Source: Thermoplasmata archaeon (GTDB lineage Archaea > Thermoplasmatota > Thermoplasmata > Lutacidiplasmatales > UBA184). Taken from it: a stretch of DNA of 42,652 nucleotides. Position numbers and translations under genes: made by a program. How positions within the stretch are numbered: the first letter of the stretch is position 1; the number at the start of each line of letters is the position of its first letter. Where the stretch lies: the NCBI GenBank assembly GCA_030038095.1, contig JASHPK010000015.1, positions 1 to 42,652 of the forward strand. Reading direction: 5' to 3'. Below, in pieces: positions 7,348 to 15,441 of this stretch. The notes beneath the pieces are model-generated. The model was not told where the DNA came from and searched no databases. It saw nothing but the letters and a program-made list of their open reading frames with translations.

Positions 7348-8286
7348 CTACGCGTACCGCTCGCCACACCGGCCACAGAAAGTGTCCTTGGGCCCCCGGC
7401 TCGCGCCACAGTGGGGGCAGCTCAACCCGGGCTTCGGGCGCCCGCAGCCCCGGCAGAAGACGTCCTCCGCGAGCATCGGGTAACCGCAGTCGGGGCACCG
7501 GTTCGCGCTGGCGACCCGATCGGCCGCCGCCCCCGGGTCGATCGGCCCGTCGGCGAGGCCGCCTTCCCCGGCGGCCGGCCCGGCGGACCTCGCCGGGGGT
7601 GGGAGCGTCTCGACGCTCGCCCCGAGCTCTCGGCGGGCCCGGAGGGCGAGGCGGAAGGCCTCGGTGTAGTCCCCTCGCGCGTACGCGGCAGCGGCCTGCT
7701 GGCGAATCCCGTCCGCCGCGACCACCCGGCTCGTCGGCGCGTGCTGGGTCCTCGCCTGGTCGAGCTCGGTCGCGAGCAGGTGGAGCTGGAACTGGGACTC
7801 TACCTGGTTCTTCGGGAGGGAAGGGACCGAGGCCGCGGGCGGGGGGCTCGAGGCCGCGCCCGCCCCTCCGTTCGGGGCCGCCCCGGGGTCGTGGACGATC
7901 GTCGCGGGCCGCTCGGTGGAGGACGGCAGCGGGGTGGTCGACGTGCGGGCGTGCACGAGCGACTCGTGCACGGACTGGGCGGTCTGGTACGCCCGGTCGT
8001 AGTTCTGGGTGTCGAATGCGCCCTGGGCCTCCGCGATCTGCTCCCGCGCGCGCGACACGTCGCCGCCCGAACGCGCCAGGATCTCCACTTCGCGCCGGGC
8101 CATGGCAATCCGATTGAACGCCCGGTCCTGGACGAGCCCGGGAGAGGACTTCAGTTCGCCGAGGAGCTTGTCCCGTCGGCGGTGCAGTCGGCGCAGGATG
8201 TAGAGCCCGACACCGGCGAGCACGCAGGCAAGGAGAACGATGACGAGGATGATGCCGAGTTCGACGCCCGTGAGAGAGCCGGCCAT
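7348..8286 (-). CDS. Membrane-anchored protein with C-terminal double zinc ribbon
   Basis: The 312-residue protein begins with one membrane segment (IILVIVLLACVLAGVGLYIL, residues about 12-31) followed by a basic cluster, placing the rest in the cytoplasm. Residues about 35-115 are a helical, charged region with a repeat-like pattern (DTQNYDRAYQTAQ) that resembles TPR-type helices, echoed later by YARGDYTEAFRLAL. A Pro/Ala-rich linker separates them. The C-terminus has two zinc ribbons, CPDCG...CRGCG and CPHCG...CGRCG, about 28 residues apart. No enzymatic motif is seen; a scaffold or regulatory adaptor at the membrane is plausible. A TATA-like AAATACT at about 8348-8355 would give a leader of about 40 nt. 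Confidence 0.8.
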   Translation of the reverse strand: MAGSLTGVELGIILVIVLLACVLAGVGLYILRRLHRRRDKLLGELKSSPGLVQDRAFNRIAMARREVEILARSGGDVSRAREQIAEAQGAFDTQNYDRAYQTAQSVHESLVHARTSTTPLPSSTERPATIVHDPGAAPNGGAGAASSPPPAASVPSLPKNQVESQFQLHLLATELDQARTQHAPTSRVVAADGIRQQAAAAYARGDYTEAFRLALRARRELGASVETLPPPARSAGPAAGEGGLADGPIDPGAAADRVASANRCPDCGYPMLAEDVFCRGCGRPKPGLSCPHCGASRGPKDTFCGRCGERYA

Positions 8287-8406
8287 GCCGACGACCGCGG
8301 GGGGCCTGGAGGAGAGGGCCCGCCCCGCGAACTAGTGCGCCGACCGAGTATTTAGAACGCGGGACGCTCGGCGGCTCTGTAGGAGAACCCTGGACCGACC
8401 GGAGAA

Positions 8407-8736
8407 CTAGGCTGAGCTTAGGGGGATCGCGACGCCCTCTGACCCGCCCACTTCGAAGTGAGAGACCGTGGTTTCCCGGTCGACCAAGAACTCGTCATCC
8501 AAGGGATAGAAGACTGCCTGGTCGATCCGGTCCCCCGCGAGCGCGTGGACCGACTCGAGGGACTCCCAGAAGGAGATCGTGACCACCTCCGCTCGATCCC
8601 CGGTCCGCCGACAGAGGAGGAGGGATCCTACTTTCCCGGGCATCCCGACCTGCTCCTGGATCCTCTTCCGCAGGCCGTTCATGTAGGCCTCCGCGTCCTT
8701 GGCCTTGGTCCACCCCCGCCACATCCGGGCGATCAT
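8407..8736 (-). CDS. Antibiotic biosynthesis monooxygenase (ABM) domain protein
   Basis: The 109-residue protein has the size and pattern of the dimeric alpha/beta-barrel ABM family: an N-terminal MIARMWRGWT strand, then DAEAYMNGLRKR helix, then strands VVTISFWESLESV. Members range from quinol and small-molecule monooxygenases to proteins of unknown role, so no reaction can be assigned. It stands alone downstream of the methylthiotransferase gene, behind its own structured upstream region. Confidence 0.7.
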   Translation of the reverse strand: MIARMWRGWTKAKDAEAYMNGLRKRIQEQVGMPGKVGSLLLCRRTGDRAEVVTISFWESLESVHALAGDRIDQAVFYPLDDEFLVDRETTVSHFEVGGSEGVAIPLSSA

Positions 8737-8746
8737 GCGAACCCCC

Positions 8747-8774
8747 TCTCGAAGGGAAGACCCAGGCTTCGAGA
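8747..8774 (-). promoter_or_regulatory. Inverted repeat in the ABM-gene leader
   Basis: TCTCGAAG (8747-8754) and CTTCGAGA (8767-8774) are perfect 8-bp inverted arms with a 12-nt loop, starting 11 nt upstream of the ATG at 8736. In the transcript they would form a hairpin just before the start codon. Confidence 0.35.
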
Positions 8775-8782
8775 AGAGAGCT

Positions 8783-8812
8783 CCGTCAAGCCTCTTTCAT
8801 ACGCCGTCAAGC
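8783..8812 (-). promoter_or_regulatory. Direct repeats flanking a TATA-like element
   Basis: GCTTGACGG (minus strand) occurs exactly twice, at 8804-8812 and 8783-8791, 21 bp apart or about two helical turns. CGTATGAAAG between them resembles a TATA box and lies about 60 bp upstream of the ABM gene. This arrangement suggests a dimeric regulator site around the promoter. Confidence 0.4.
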
Positions 8813-8935
8813 GGACCCGGGAGGAAGTTGAGTGACGGGGATCGTCAGCGTCCCCTCGAGCGATCCGCCGGGCGATGGGGAACTGGACCCTGTTGCGCGG
8901 CGCGCCGGTTGAAGAACCAGGGTGGAAGTCAGGAT

Positions 8936-10279
8936 CTACCCGTACAGCCGGTGCTCGGCGGCCGAGTCCTCCCCGCCCGAAGGTGAGGCCGTGCAGCGGT
9001 CCTTGCCGGTGCCTACGGGCCGGCCGAGCAGGTAGGTCGAGCGAGCACCCTCGATCTCGAGCTCGATCTCGGCCCCGAGCCGCGGCCGGTGGTCGAGGAC
9101 GACCGGCAGGTAGTTCGGGAGGCGGGCCATCGCCGAGCCCCCCGCCCCGTACTCGACCACGCGCCCCGGCGCCCGCGTCCCGATCCAGCGCTCGAGACGG
9201 CGCCGGGCGATGGCGCGACGCAGCTCCGCGAGCGAACGGGAACGTCGCTTCGCGACCCCGCTCGGGACCGGTCGGCGACGGGCCGCCGGGGTGCCGGGCC
9301 TCGGTGAATACCGGGTGACGTTCACGGTCTCGGGGCCGACCTCCTCGAGGAGGGACCGGGTCGCCTCGAAGTCGCGCTCGGTCTCCTCGGGAAAGCCCAC
9401 GATCACGTCGGTCGCGAGATGGAGTTCCGGGAACGAGGCCCGGGCGAGATCGACCGTCCGGCGGAACTCCGCGGCTGAGTAGCCGCGCCGCATCGCCTCG
9501 AGGACGGAATCCGACCCGCTCTGCACGGGGAGGTGGAGGAACTGGTAGAACCGCGGGTCCGAGATCGCCCGGAGATACGGCGTGACGATCGGGATGAGGC
9601 TCTGGGGGCTCATCATTCCGACCCGGACCCGGAACTCGCCGGGAAGGCCGGCGACCTGATCGAGGAGGTCCGGCAGCCGCTCGCCGGTCGGCAGGTCGAG
9701 CCCCCAGGCGGACGTGTCGAGGGAGGTGAGCCGGACCTCGACCGCCCCGCGGTCGACCGCAGCGCGGACGCGCCGGAGCACCTCGAGGCTCGGAACGCTC
9801 TCGAGCGGCCCGCGGGCGAGCCGGCTGTAGCAGTAGGTGCAGCCGCTCGTGCATCCCTGGGCGATCACGACCTCCTCCGTCACCGGTCGGAGGGTGGGCT
9901 CGGCCGGGCGCGGGGAAGGCGCCGAGGGGATCCGAGCCTCTCCTGGACCCCACGCCTCCAGGAGCTCGGGGACGCGGCCCTGCTGACGGATCGGGACGAA
10001 CGTCGTCCGCTCGGCCCCCGGTCCGGTGAGGAGCCCCGTGCGCAACGGGACGAGGCAGCCGGTCACGACCATCCGGGGCACGCGGTGGGCCAGGTCCTGC
10101 CAGCGACGGACCATCCGCGCCTCGGTCGCGCCGATGACCCCGCAGGTGACGAGGATCCCGACCTCCGCCCCCTCGGGGGAGCGAAGGAGCTCGTGGCCCT
10201 GGGCCCCGAGCGCGCGCGCGAGGGCGGCTCCCTCTCCCTGGTTCTGGGCGCACCCGTACGACTCGAGGTAGACGCGCAC
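8936..10279 (-). CDS. Threonylcarbamoyladenosine tRNA methylthiotransferase
   Basis: The 447-residue protein has the three domains of methylthiotransferases. The N-terminal UPF0004 domain carries cysteines in SYGCAQNQ (about 10), VTCGVIG and VTGCLVP. The radical SAM domain has the CxxxCxxC site CTSGCTYC near residue 145 and FLHLPVQSGSD. A C-terminal TRAM-like region contains the segment RVVEYGAGG. Archaeal members are of the CDKAL1/e-MtaB type, converting t6A37 to ms2t6A37 in tRNAs reading ANN codons. The start is GTG 10279. It lies 34 nt downstream of SAM synthetase on the same strand, which suggests cotranscription with the enzyme that makes its cofactor. Confidence 0.88.
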   Translation of the reverse strand: MRVYLESYGCAQNQGEGAALARALGAQGHELLRSPEGAEVGILVTCGVIGATEARMVRRWQDLAHRVPRMVVTGCLVPLRTGLLTGPGAERTTFVPIRQQGRVPELLEAWGPGEARIPSAPSPRPAEPTLRPVTEEVVIAQGCTSGCTYCYSRLARGPLESVPSLEVLRRVRAAVDRGAVEVRLTSLDTSAWGLDLPTGERLPDLLDQVAGLPGEFRVRVGMMSPQSLIPIVTPYLRAISDPRFYQFLHLPVQSGSDSVLEAMRRGYSAAEFRRTVDLARASFPELHLATDVIVGFPEETERDFEATRSLLEEVGPETVNVTRYSPRPGTPAARRRPVPSGVAKRRSRSLAELRRAIARRRLERWIGTRAPGRVVEYGAGGSAMARLPNYLPVVLDHRPRLGAEIELEIEGARSTYLLGRPVGTGKDRCTASPSGGEDSAAEHRLYG

Positions 10280-10313
10280 GTCCGGCCTCCTCGGGGCCCC
10301 GTAGGCCCGGGAC

Positions 10314-11513
10314 CTAGAAGACGGTCAGCTTGTTCGTGAGGAGGAGCCGCGGGATCGTGTCGATCTGGTCGAACCAGCCCTGGGCGACCGCCTCGGCCTT
10401 CGCCTTGACCTGCGCGAGCTTCACGCCCGCGGCGGGGAGCACCTGGAGGCTCGCCACCTGGGGCTGGTCGACGGGCTTGCCGATCTGGGAAAGGATGCGG
10501 ACGTGGACCTCCCGGACGTTCCCGCCCGTCTCCTTCACGATGTCGTTCGCGATCAGGTTCCCGAGCAGGTTGTAGATCTTCCCGACGTGGTTGACCGGGT
10601 TCTTCCCGGCCGACGCCTCGAGGCTCATCGGCCGGCACGGGGTGATGAGGCCGTTCGCGCGATTCCCGCGGCCGACGGAGCCGTCGTCCCCGGCCTCCAT
10701 GGAACAGCCCGTGACGGTCAGGTAGTACCGCCCGAGCTCGGGGTCGTCCGCGGTATTCACCTCGATGGAGACCTCGCGGCGGGTCAGCTTCGCCGCATGG
10801 TCCGCGAGCGCCGACTGGATCTCGTCACAAACGGACCGGTACTCGGTCGGGTCCTTCACCTCGCGGTCGACGAGGGCGGCCGCGACCGTGAGGCGGATCT
10901 TGTCGTGGTCGCGGTACCCCATCACCTTCACATCCTCGCCGAGCGCGTGGAGCTTCTTCTTGAGCTTGAGCGTGAGGAAGTGCTCGCTCTCGAGCACGAG
11001 CCGCTCGGTGTCGGAGAGGGGGGCGAACCCGACCCCGAACGACGTGTCGTTCGAGAGGACGCTCTTCTGCTCGAAGACGCCGCGCAGATCGACCGACCCC
11101 TGCCCGATCCGGCAGTCGAAGTCGATCTGGTGCTCGACGTCGATGTGGGCGCAGATCGACTGGACGTACTTCTTCGCGGCCTCGATCGCCGTCTCGCGGT
11201 AGGCGAGGCGCTCCCCGTTGACCTCGGTCGTCGCCCGTCCGACCAGCAGGATGTAGATCGGCTGGGTGACCTTTCCCCCGCCGAACTTCGGTTCGGAGGC
11301 CCCGCCCACGACCTGGGTCTCGTCCGTGTTGTGGTGGAGGATCCGCCCGAACTCGTCGAGGTACAGGCGCGAGAGCGCCCGGCTCACCGACTCGGAAACG
11401 CCGTCGGCGATCGAATCGGGGTGCCCGAGGCCCTTCCGCTCGACGAGCTCGACTTCCTGGTCCTCGATGTGGACGGTCCTGAGCGGTTCGACCTCGATGT
11501 TCCGGGGGGCCAT
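10314..11513 (-). CDS. mat: Archaeal S-adenosylmethionine synthetase
   Basis: The 399-residue protein matches the archaeal-type methionine adenosyltransferase, which makes SAM from methionine and ATP. Recognisable segments are [15 protein letters not shown] (residues about 24-38), [12 protein letters not shown] (about 60), GQGSVDLRG, and [12 protein letters not shown] near residue 285. Length is typical for the family. The open frame continues to 12248 but that stretch lies under elp3 and lacks homology; ATG 11513 is the family start. A GTTAAAC element about 42 bp upstream may be the TATA box. Confidence 0.95.
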   Translation of the reverse strand: MAPRNIEVEPLRTVHIEDQEVELVERKGLGHPDSIADGVSESVSRALSRLYLDEFGRILHHNTDETQVVGGASEPKFGGGKVTQPIYILLVGRATTEVNGERLAYRETAIEAAKKYVQSICAHIDVEHQIDFDCRIGQGSVDLRGVFEQKSVLSNDTSFGVGFAPLSDTERLVLESEHFLTLKLKKKLHALGEDVKVMGYRDHDKIRLTVAAALVDREVKDPTEYRSVCDEIQSALADHAAKLTRREVSIEVNTADDPELGRYYLTVTGCSMEAGDDGSVGRGNRANGLITPCRPMSLEASAGKNPVNHVGKIYNLLGNLIANDIVKETGGNVREVHVRILSQIGKPVDQPQVASLQVLPAAGVKLAQVKAKAEAVAQGWFDQIDTIPRLLLTNKLTVF

Positions 11514-11596
11514 GGAGGGGGTTCCTCGGGCGTCCGAGCCGGGGGTGGGTTTAACGGTTGCGCGAACGACGGGGGGACGACGGCCCCTGCGACTCG

Positions 11597-13135
11597 TCAG
11601 AGGTTGTGTCCGGCGAAAATCGCCTTCGCCATGTGCGGGCCCCGGCGCTCGTAGCCGCGCGCCCGGTAGTACTCGCGGGTCCCGACCGCGCTCCGAACGT
11701 AGATCTCGGAGAACCCCTCCGCGCGGACCTGGGCTTCGGCCGAGTCGAGCAGGGCCCGCCCGAATCCCCGGTGCTGGTAGTCGGTCGGTCCGGTCCCCGG
11801 GGTCCCCACGGGGACCTCGCGGCCGAGCACCTTGAGCTCTCGGATGACCGGGGCCGTGAGGCCCCCCTCCGTCCGGTCCGACGGGAAGCGGAGGCGGAGG
11901 AATCCGGCGACGGTATCGGTCGCCTCGTCCTCGAACGCAAAGAAGACCTCCCGCCCGAGCGAGGCCCCGTACTCGGTCTCCGTGAGCCGGAACACCTCGG
12001 CGGGCGGGGCCTCGTGCCGTCCGACCTCCCGACAGCGCAGGCAGCGGCAGCGTCGGCCGTCCTCGGCCAGACGCGAGAGCGCCGCCTCGCGGACGTTGGA
12101 GGTGCGGACGCCCGCCGCGATCAGTCGGGCGGGGATGTCCCGCTGGATGCGCTGGACGCGGACCCAGGGGGGCAGCTCGGCCTTGATCCTCGCGAGGAGC
12201 TCGACGGCGGTCCGGGTGTCGTACGGGGTGTAGCGGCCCGCCTTCCATTCGTCATAGAGCGGGGCGCCCTGAACCACGAGGGTCGGGTAGATCTTGAGCA
12301 GGTCGGGCCGAAAACCGTCCCGCGCGAACAGGCGCCGGAAGTCCGCGAGGTCCTGCTCGGGGTCCATGCCCGGCAGGCCGAGCATGACGTGGTAGCAGAC
12401 CTTGAGGCCCCGGTCCCTCGCCTCGCGGGTGGCCCGCTCGACGTCGCCGCTCGAGTGGGCCCGACCCACCGCGGCGAGGACGTCGTCGTGCAGGCACTCG
12501 ACCCCGATCTCGACCCGGGTCACTCCCGCGTCCAAGAGGAACGGCAGCACCCGCCCGTCGCACCAGTCCGGCCGGGTCTCGACCGTGAGGCCGACCATGC
12601 GGTGCTCCGCGGTCTCGTTCGTGCGCTCGGCCTCCTCGAGGCTCGCGGAGACCGTGCCGTTGAGCCCGTCGTAGATCCCTCGCAGCACCTCGGCCTGGTA
12701 CCCGGGAGGGCGCGAGGGGAACGTCCCCCCCATCACGATCACCTCGACCTTCGAGGTCGGGTGGCCGATCGCCCCGAGGGTCTCGAGCCGGTTCCGCGTG
12801 ATCGCCCGGGAGTCCCAGTGGAACTGCGCCCCTCGCAGGGCGGACGGCTCCTCCCCGGTGTAGCTCTGGGGGCTCCCGTTCTCGACCCCACCGGGGCAGT
12901 AGGTGCACCTCCCGTGCGGGCAGCGGGCGGGAGCGGTCATCACGGCGACGACGGCCACGCCCGAGAGGGTGCGGGAGGGCTTGCGGAGCACGCCCCCCTC
13001 GTACCGGGCCCGCTCCGCCGGGGCCAGCCCCTCCAGCCACTCGGCGTTGGTCGGCAGCGCGCCGGAGCGGCCGTCCCGCATCCACGCGAGCTTCGCCCGG
13101 TGGATCTCCTCGGGCGACGGCGGGCTCCCGCTCAT
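11597..13135 (-). CDS. elp3: Elp3-type tRNA uridine(34) acetyltransferase / radical SAM enzyme
   Basis: The 512-residue protein has the Elp3 architecture. The radical SAM domain carries CPHGRCTYCPGG near residue 72, followed by SQS/TGEEP-type and VIVMGGTFPS motifs. The C-terminal GNAT domain contains YQHRGFGRALL, the acetyl-CoA-binding glycine signature. Two further cysteine pairs (CRCLRC) lie between them. Archaeal Elp3 acts alone in forming the carboxymethyl side chain on wobble uridine 34. The start ATG overlaps the stop of the IPP isomerase gene (ATGA at 13132-13135), so translation is probably coupled. Confidence 0.93.
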   Translation of the reverse strand: MSGSPPSPEEIHRAKLAWMRDGRSGALPTNAEWLEGLAPAERARYEGGVLRKPSRTLSGVAVVAVMTAPARCPHGRCTYCPGGVENGSPQSYTGEEPSALRGAQFHWDSRAITRNRLETLGAIGHPTSKVEVIVMGGTFPSRPPGYQAEVLRGIYDGLNGTVSASLEEAERTNETAEHRMVGLTVETRPDWCDGRVLPFLLDAGVTRVEIGVECLHDDVLAAVGRAHSSGDVERATREARDRGLKVCYHVMLGLPGMDPEQDLADFRRLFARDGFRPDLLKIYPTLVVQGAPLYDEWKAGRYTPYDTRTAVELLARIKAELPPWVRVQRIQRDIPARLIAAGVRTSNVREAALSRLAEDGRRCRCLRCREVGRHEAPPAEVFRLTETEYGASLGREVFFAFEDEATDTVAGFLRLRFPSDRTEGGLTAPVIRELKVLGREVPVGTPGTGPTDYQHRGFGRALLDSAEAQVRAEGFSEIYVRSAVGTREYYRARGYERRGPHMAKAIFAGHNL

Positions 13136-14238
13136 CGGTGGAGCCACGCGCGGGACTCGCCGGTGACCACGTACGGGGCCCGCTGGAGGTCGGCGACCGT
13201 CCGCGACCCGGTGAGGAACATGGCGACCTTGAGCTCGTGGACGAACAGTTCGAGCTCGTGCCGGGTCTCTTCGTATCCGGTAGCGGCGGCGCGCAGCACG
13301 CCGCCCGCGGTCCCCGCGGCGCTCGCCCCCAGGGCGATCGCCCGCGCCACATCGAGGCCGGAACGTACCCCGCCGCTCGCGATCACGGGGAGCCCGAGCG
13401 GGACGAGCTCGAGGACCGAGATCGGGGACGGGATCCCCCAGTCCCAGAACGTCTTGCCGATCCGGGCCTCGCGCACCGCGCCCTGGTCGACTGCCCGGTA
13501 GTGCTCCACGGCCGCGAACGACGTCCCGCCCGTGCCGCTCACGTCGAACGCGCGCACGTGACGGTCCCGCAGCTCCTCGGCGACCGAGCGCGAGATCCCC
13601 GCCCCGGTCTCCTTCACGAGGACCGGAAACGTCGCGGCCAGCTCGCCGATCCGGGCGAGGCACCCCTTCGCGCGGCGATCCCCTTCGGGCTGGGCCATCT
13701 CCTGAAGGAAGTTGAGGTGCACGGCGAGGACGTCGGCCCCGATCAGCTGCATCGCCGATCGCACCTCGTCCGGTCCGACCACGCGGTCGCCGGGTCGCTG
13801 CGGGATGATCTGCGGGGCCCCGAGGTTCGCGAACTTGAGCGGGACCGGGAACCGCGCGACGCAGGAGTAGCTCTCGGGGTACTGGCCCTTCAGGATCGCG
13901 GCCCGTTCGCTGCCGACGCCCATCGCGACGCCCACCTCCGCCGCCGCCTGGGCGAGGTTCTGATTGATCTTCGCGGCGTCCGGGAAGCCCCCGGTCATCC
14001 CGGTGATCACGATCGGAGCTCGCAGCGCGTGCCCGAGCAGGGTCACGGAGGTGTCGATCTCCTCGAAGTCGAGCTCGGGCAGGGCCCGGTGGACGAGCTG
14101 GATGTCGTCCCAGTACCGGTACCGCCCCTCGACGTTGCGTCCGAGGACGACCTTGACGTGCTCGGCCTTGCGGTGGGAGAGGTCGATCCCTCCCTCGTCA
14201 GCCGCGCTCGTCGGTTCCCGCGCGCGCCCAGCTCCCAT
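13132..14238 (-). CDS. fni: Isopentenyl-diphosphate delta-isomerase, type 2
   Basis: The 368-residue FMN-dependent TIM-barrel enzyme interconverts IPP and DMAPP. Visible family features are the N-terminal HRKAEHV motif, IVITGMTGGFPDAA near residue 80, GVGSERA, the LAVHLNFLQE strand with substrate-binding HLN, and the phosphate-binding VIASGGVRSGLDVA near residue 310. ATG 14238 is the best start; it overlaps the end of the kinase gene by 41 nt. It sits between isopentenyl phosphate kinase, which makes its substrate, and elp3. Confidence 0.94.
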   Translation of the reverse strand: MGAGRAREPTSAADEGGIDLSHRKAEHVKVVLGRNVEGRYRYWDDIQLVHRALPELDFEEIDTSVTLLGHALRAPIVITGMTGGFPDAAKINQNLAQAAAEVGVAMGVGSERAAILKGQYPESYSCVARFPVPLKFANLGAPQIIPQRPGDRVVGPDEVRSAMQLIGADVLAVHLNFLQEMAQPEGDRRAKGCLARIGELAATFPVLVKETGAGISRSVAEELRDRHVRAFDVSGTGGTSFAAVEHYRAVDQGAVREARIGKTFWDWGIPSPISVLELVPLGLPVIASGGVRSGLDVARAIALGASAAGTAGGVLRAAATGYEETRHELELFVHELKVAMFLTGSRTVADLQRAPYVVTGESRAWLHR

Positions 14239-15025
14239 AGACCAGCTCTCCGCGGATGGCGCGAGGAAGCTCGCCATCCTTGAGTCCGCTAATAATACCT
14301 GCGTCCACCCCCAGACGCGCGATGGCGAGCATCGCCTCCGCCTTGCCCCGGATGCCGCCCGTGACGTCGGCCGCCCCCGGCGGGGGACGCAGCGCGGCGA
14401 CCAGCGATTCCGTCACCTCCGCGGCGACCCGGCGGCGGCCCGTCGGCGGTCCCTCGAGGATCCCCGGGACGTCGCTCACGAATAGGACCCGGCGGGGCGC
14501 GAGGTGCCGGGCGAGTTCGACCGCGATCGTATCGGCGCTCAGAATCGACGCCCCCCACGCCTCGTCCGGGACGACGTCCCCGAAGGAGACCGGCAGGAGG
14601 CCGCGCTCGAGCGCTTCGGAGATCGGTCGGGGATCGAGCGCCGCAAGCCGGCCCTCCCGGTTCCTCGCGTGAGTGGCCATGGGGATCGAGGCCGGGGCGG
14701 CGCCGGCCCGCAGGAGCTCCTTCAGGACGGAGAGGTGGAGCCGGCGCACCTCGGTGGCGACGATGGCGGCCCCTCGGGCGCGCTCCCCGGCGGATGCTCC
14801 GGCCGCGGGCGCCCGGGCGAGGCCGAAGCGCCGGGCTCCAGGGTGGCCGAACGATCCCGCGCCGTGGAGGAGGATGCGAGGGACTTCGGGGCAGCTCGCC
14901 ACCTCGTGCGCGAGTCGGGCGAGCAGCTTCGGCCGGAGGCGTTCCACCTCCTTCTTCCGGGTGATGACGCTGCCCCCGAGCTTGATGACGACGGGACGCC
15001 GAGCGCTCTCGGGCGGGGCCGCCAT
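14198..15025 (-). CDS. ipk: Isopentenyl phosphate kinase
   Basis: The 275-residue amino-acid-kinase-fold protein phosphorylates isopentenyl phosphate to IPP, the last step of the archaeal mevalonate route variants. The N-terminal VVIKLGGSVIT phosphate loop and the HGAGSFGHP segment with the catalytic histidine that marks IPK within the family are both present, as is FVSDVPGI for the nucleotide site. ATG 15025 is 17 nt downstream of the small membrane-protein gene, and the 3' end overlaps the isomerase gene, so three or four genes are probably one operon. Confidence 0.93.
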   Translation of the reverse strand: MAAPPESARRPVVIKLGGSVITRKKEVERLRPKLLARLAHEVASCPEVPRILLHGAGSFGHPGARRFGLARAPAAGASAGERARGAAIVATEVRRLHLSVLKELLRAGAAPASIPMATHARNREGRLAALDPRPISEALERGLLPVSFGDVVPDEAWGASILSADTIAVELARHLAPRRVLFVSDVPGILEGPPTGRRRVAAEVTESLVAALRPPPGAADVTGGIRGKAEAMLAIARLGVDAGIISGLKDGELPRAIRGELVYGSWARAGTDERG

Positions 15026-15042
15026 CGCTTCCGGCGCCGCCC

Positions 15043-15264
15043 TCAGGCGTGGTCCCAGCCGGCCCGCGGGCTGAAGAGCATGTAGGCGCCGAGCGCGAGC
15101 GGGACCACTCCGCCGAAGAGGATCCACGTGAAGGTGATCAACCAGTACGACAGCGAGAGGATTCCAAGGCCGCAGAGCACCGCGGCCAGGATGACCCACG
15201 GCACGGAGATCGGGACGCGTTCGACCTTGGGCTCCGTCCCCTCGCCTCCCGCGAACTCCGACAT
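15043..15264 (-). CDS. Small two-helix membrane protein
   Basis: The 73-residue protein has two hydrophobic stretches (residues about 22-38 and 42-63) joined by a short turn containing SLSYWLI. It is the first gene of the apparent ipk-fni-elp3 operon. CCATTTGAAG at about 15288-15297 is a TATA-like element about 28 bp upstream of the ATG. I do not recognise the family. Confidence 0.65.
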   Translation of the reverse strand: MSEFAGGEGTEPKVERVPISVPWVILAAVLCGLGILSLSYWLITFTWILFGGVVPLALGAYMLFSPRAGWDHA

Positions 15265-15317
15265 CGGTCCGGGAGCAGTCGGCCCCCCTTCAAATGGCTT
15301 CGGTCGTGTTCCGGCGT

Positions 15318-15366
15318 GCGTCGGACGGTCGTCGGGTCGGTCCGACGCGTCCGTCGCGTCGCGACG
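15318..15366. promoter_or_regulatory. Inverted repeats upstream of cdc6
   Basis: GCGTCGGAC (15318-15326) and GTCCGACGC (15340-15348) form a perfect 9-bp inverted repeat with a 13-nt spacer, followed by the palindrome CGTCGCGACG (15357-15366) and a short A-run. They lie in the 177-nt divergent region next to the initiator gene, so an origin-type or autoregulatory site is possible. They do not match the classical origin recognition box I know. Confidence 0.35.
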
Positions 15367-15441
15367 GCAAAAATCCGGCGCAAGGTAGATATGGCTCGCG
15401 ACCCTCGCGCCCTCCGCCCGAGGCCCGGGCAGGCTTAGACG

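Noticed and set aside
11514-12248. Upstream extension of the SAM synthetase frame
   Set aside because: It lies in another frame of elp3, lacks homology, and the family N-terminus begins at ATG 11513.
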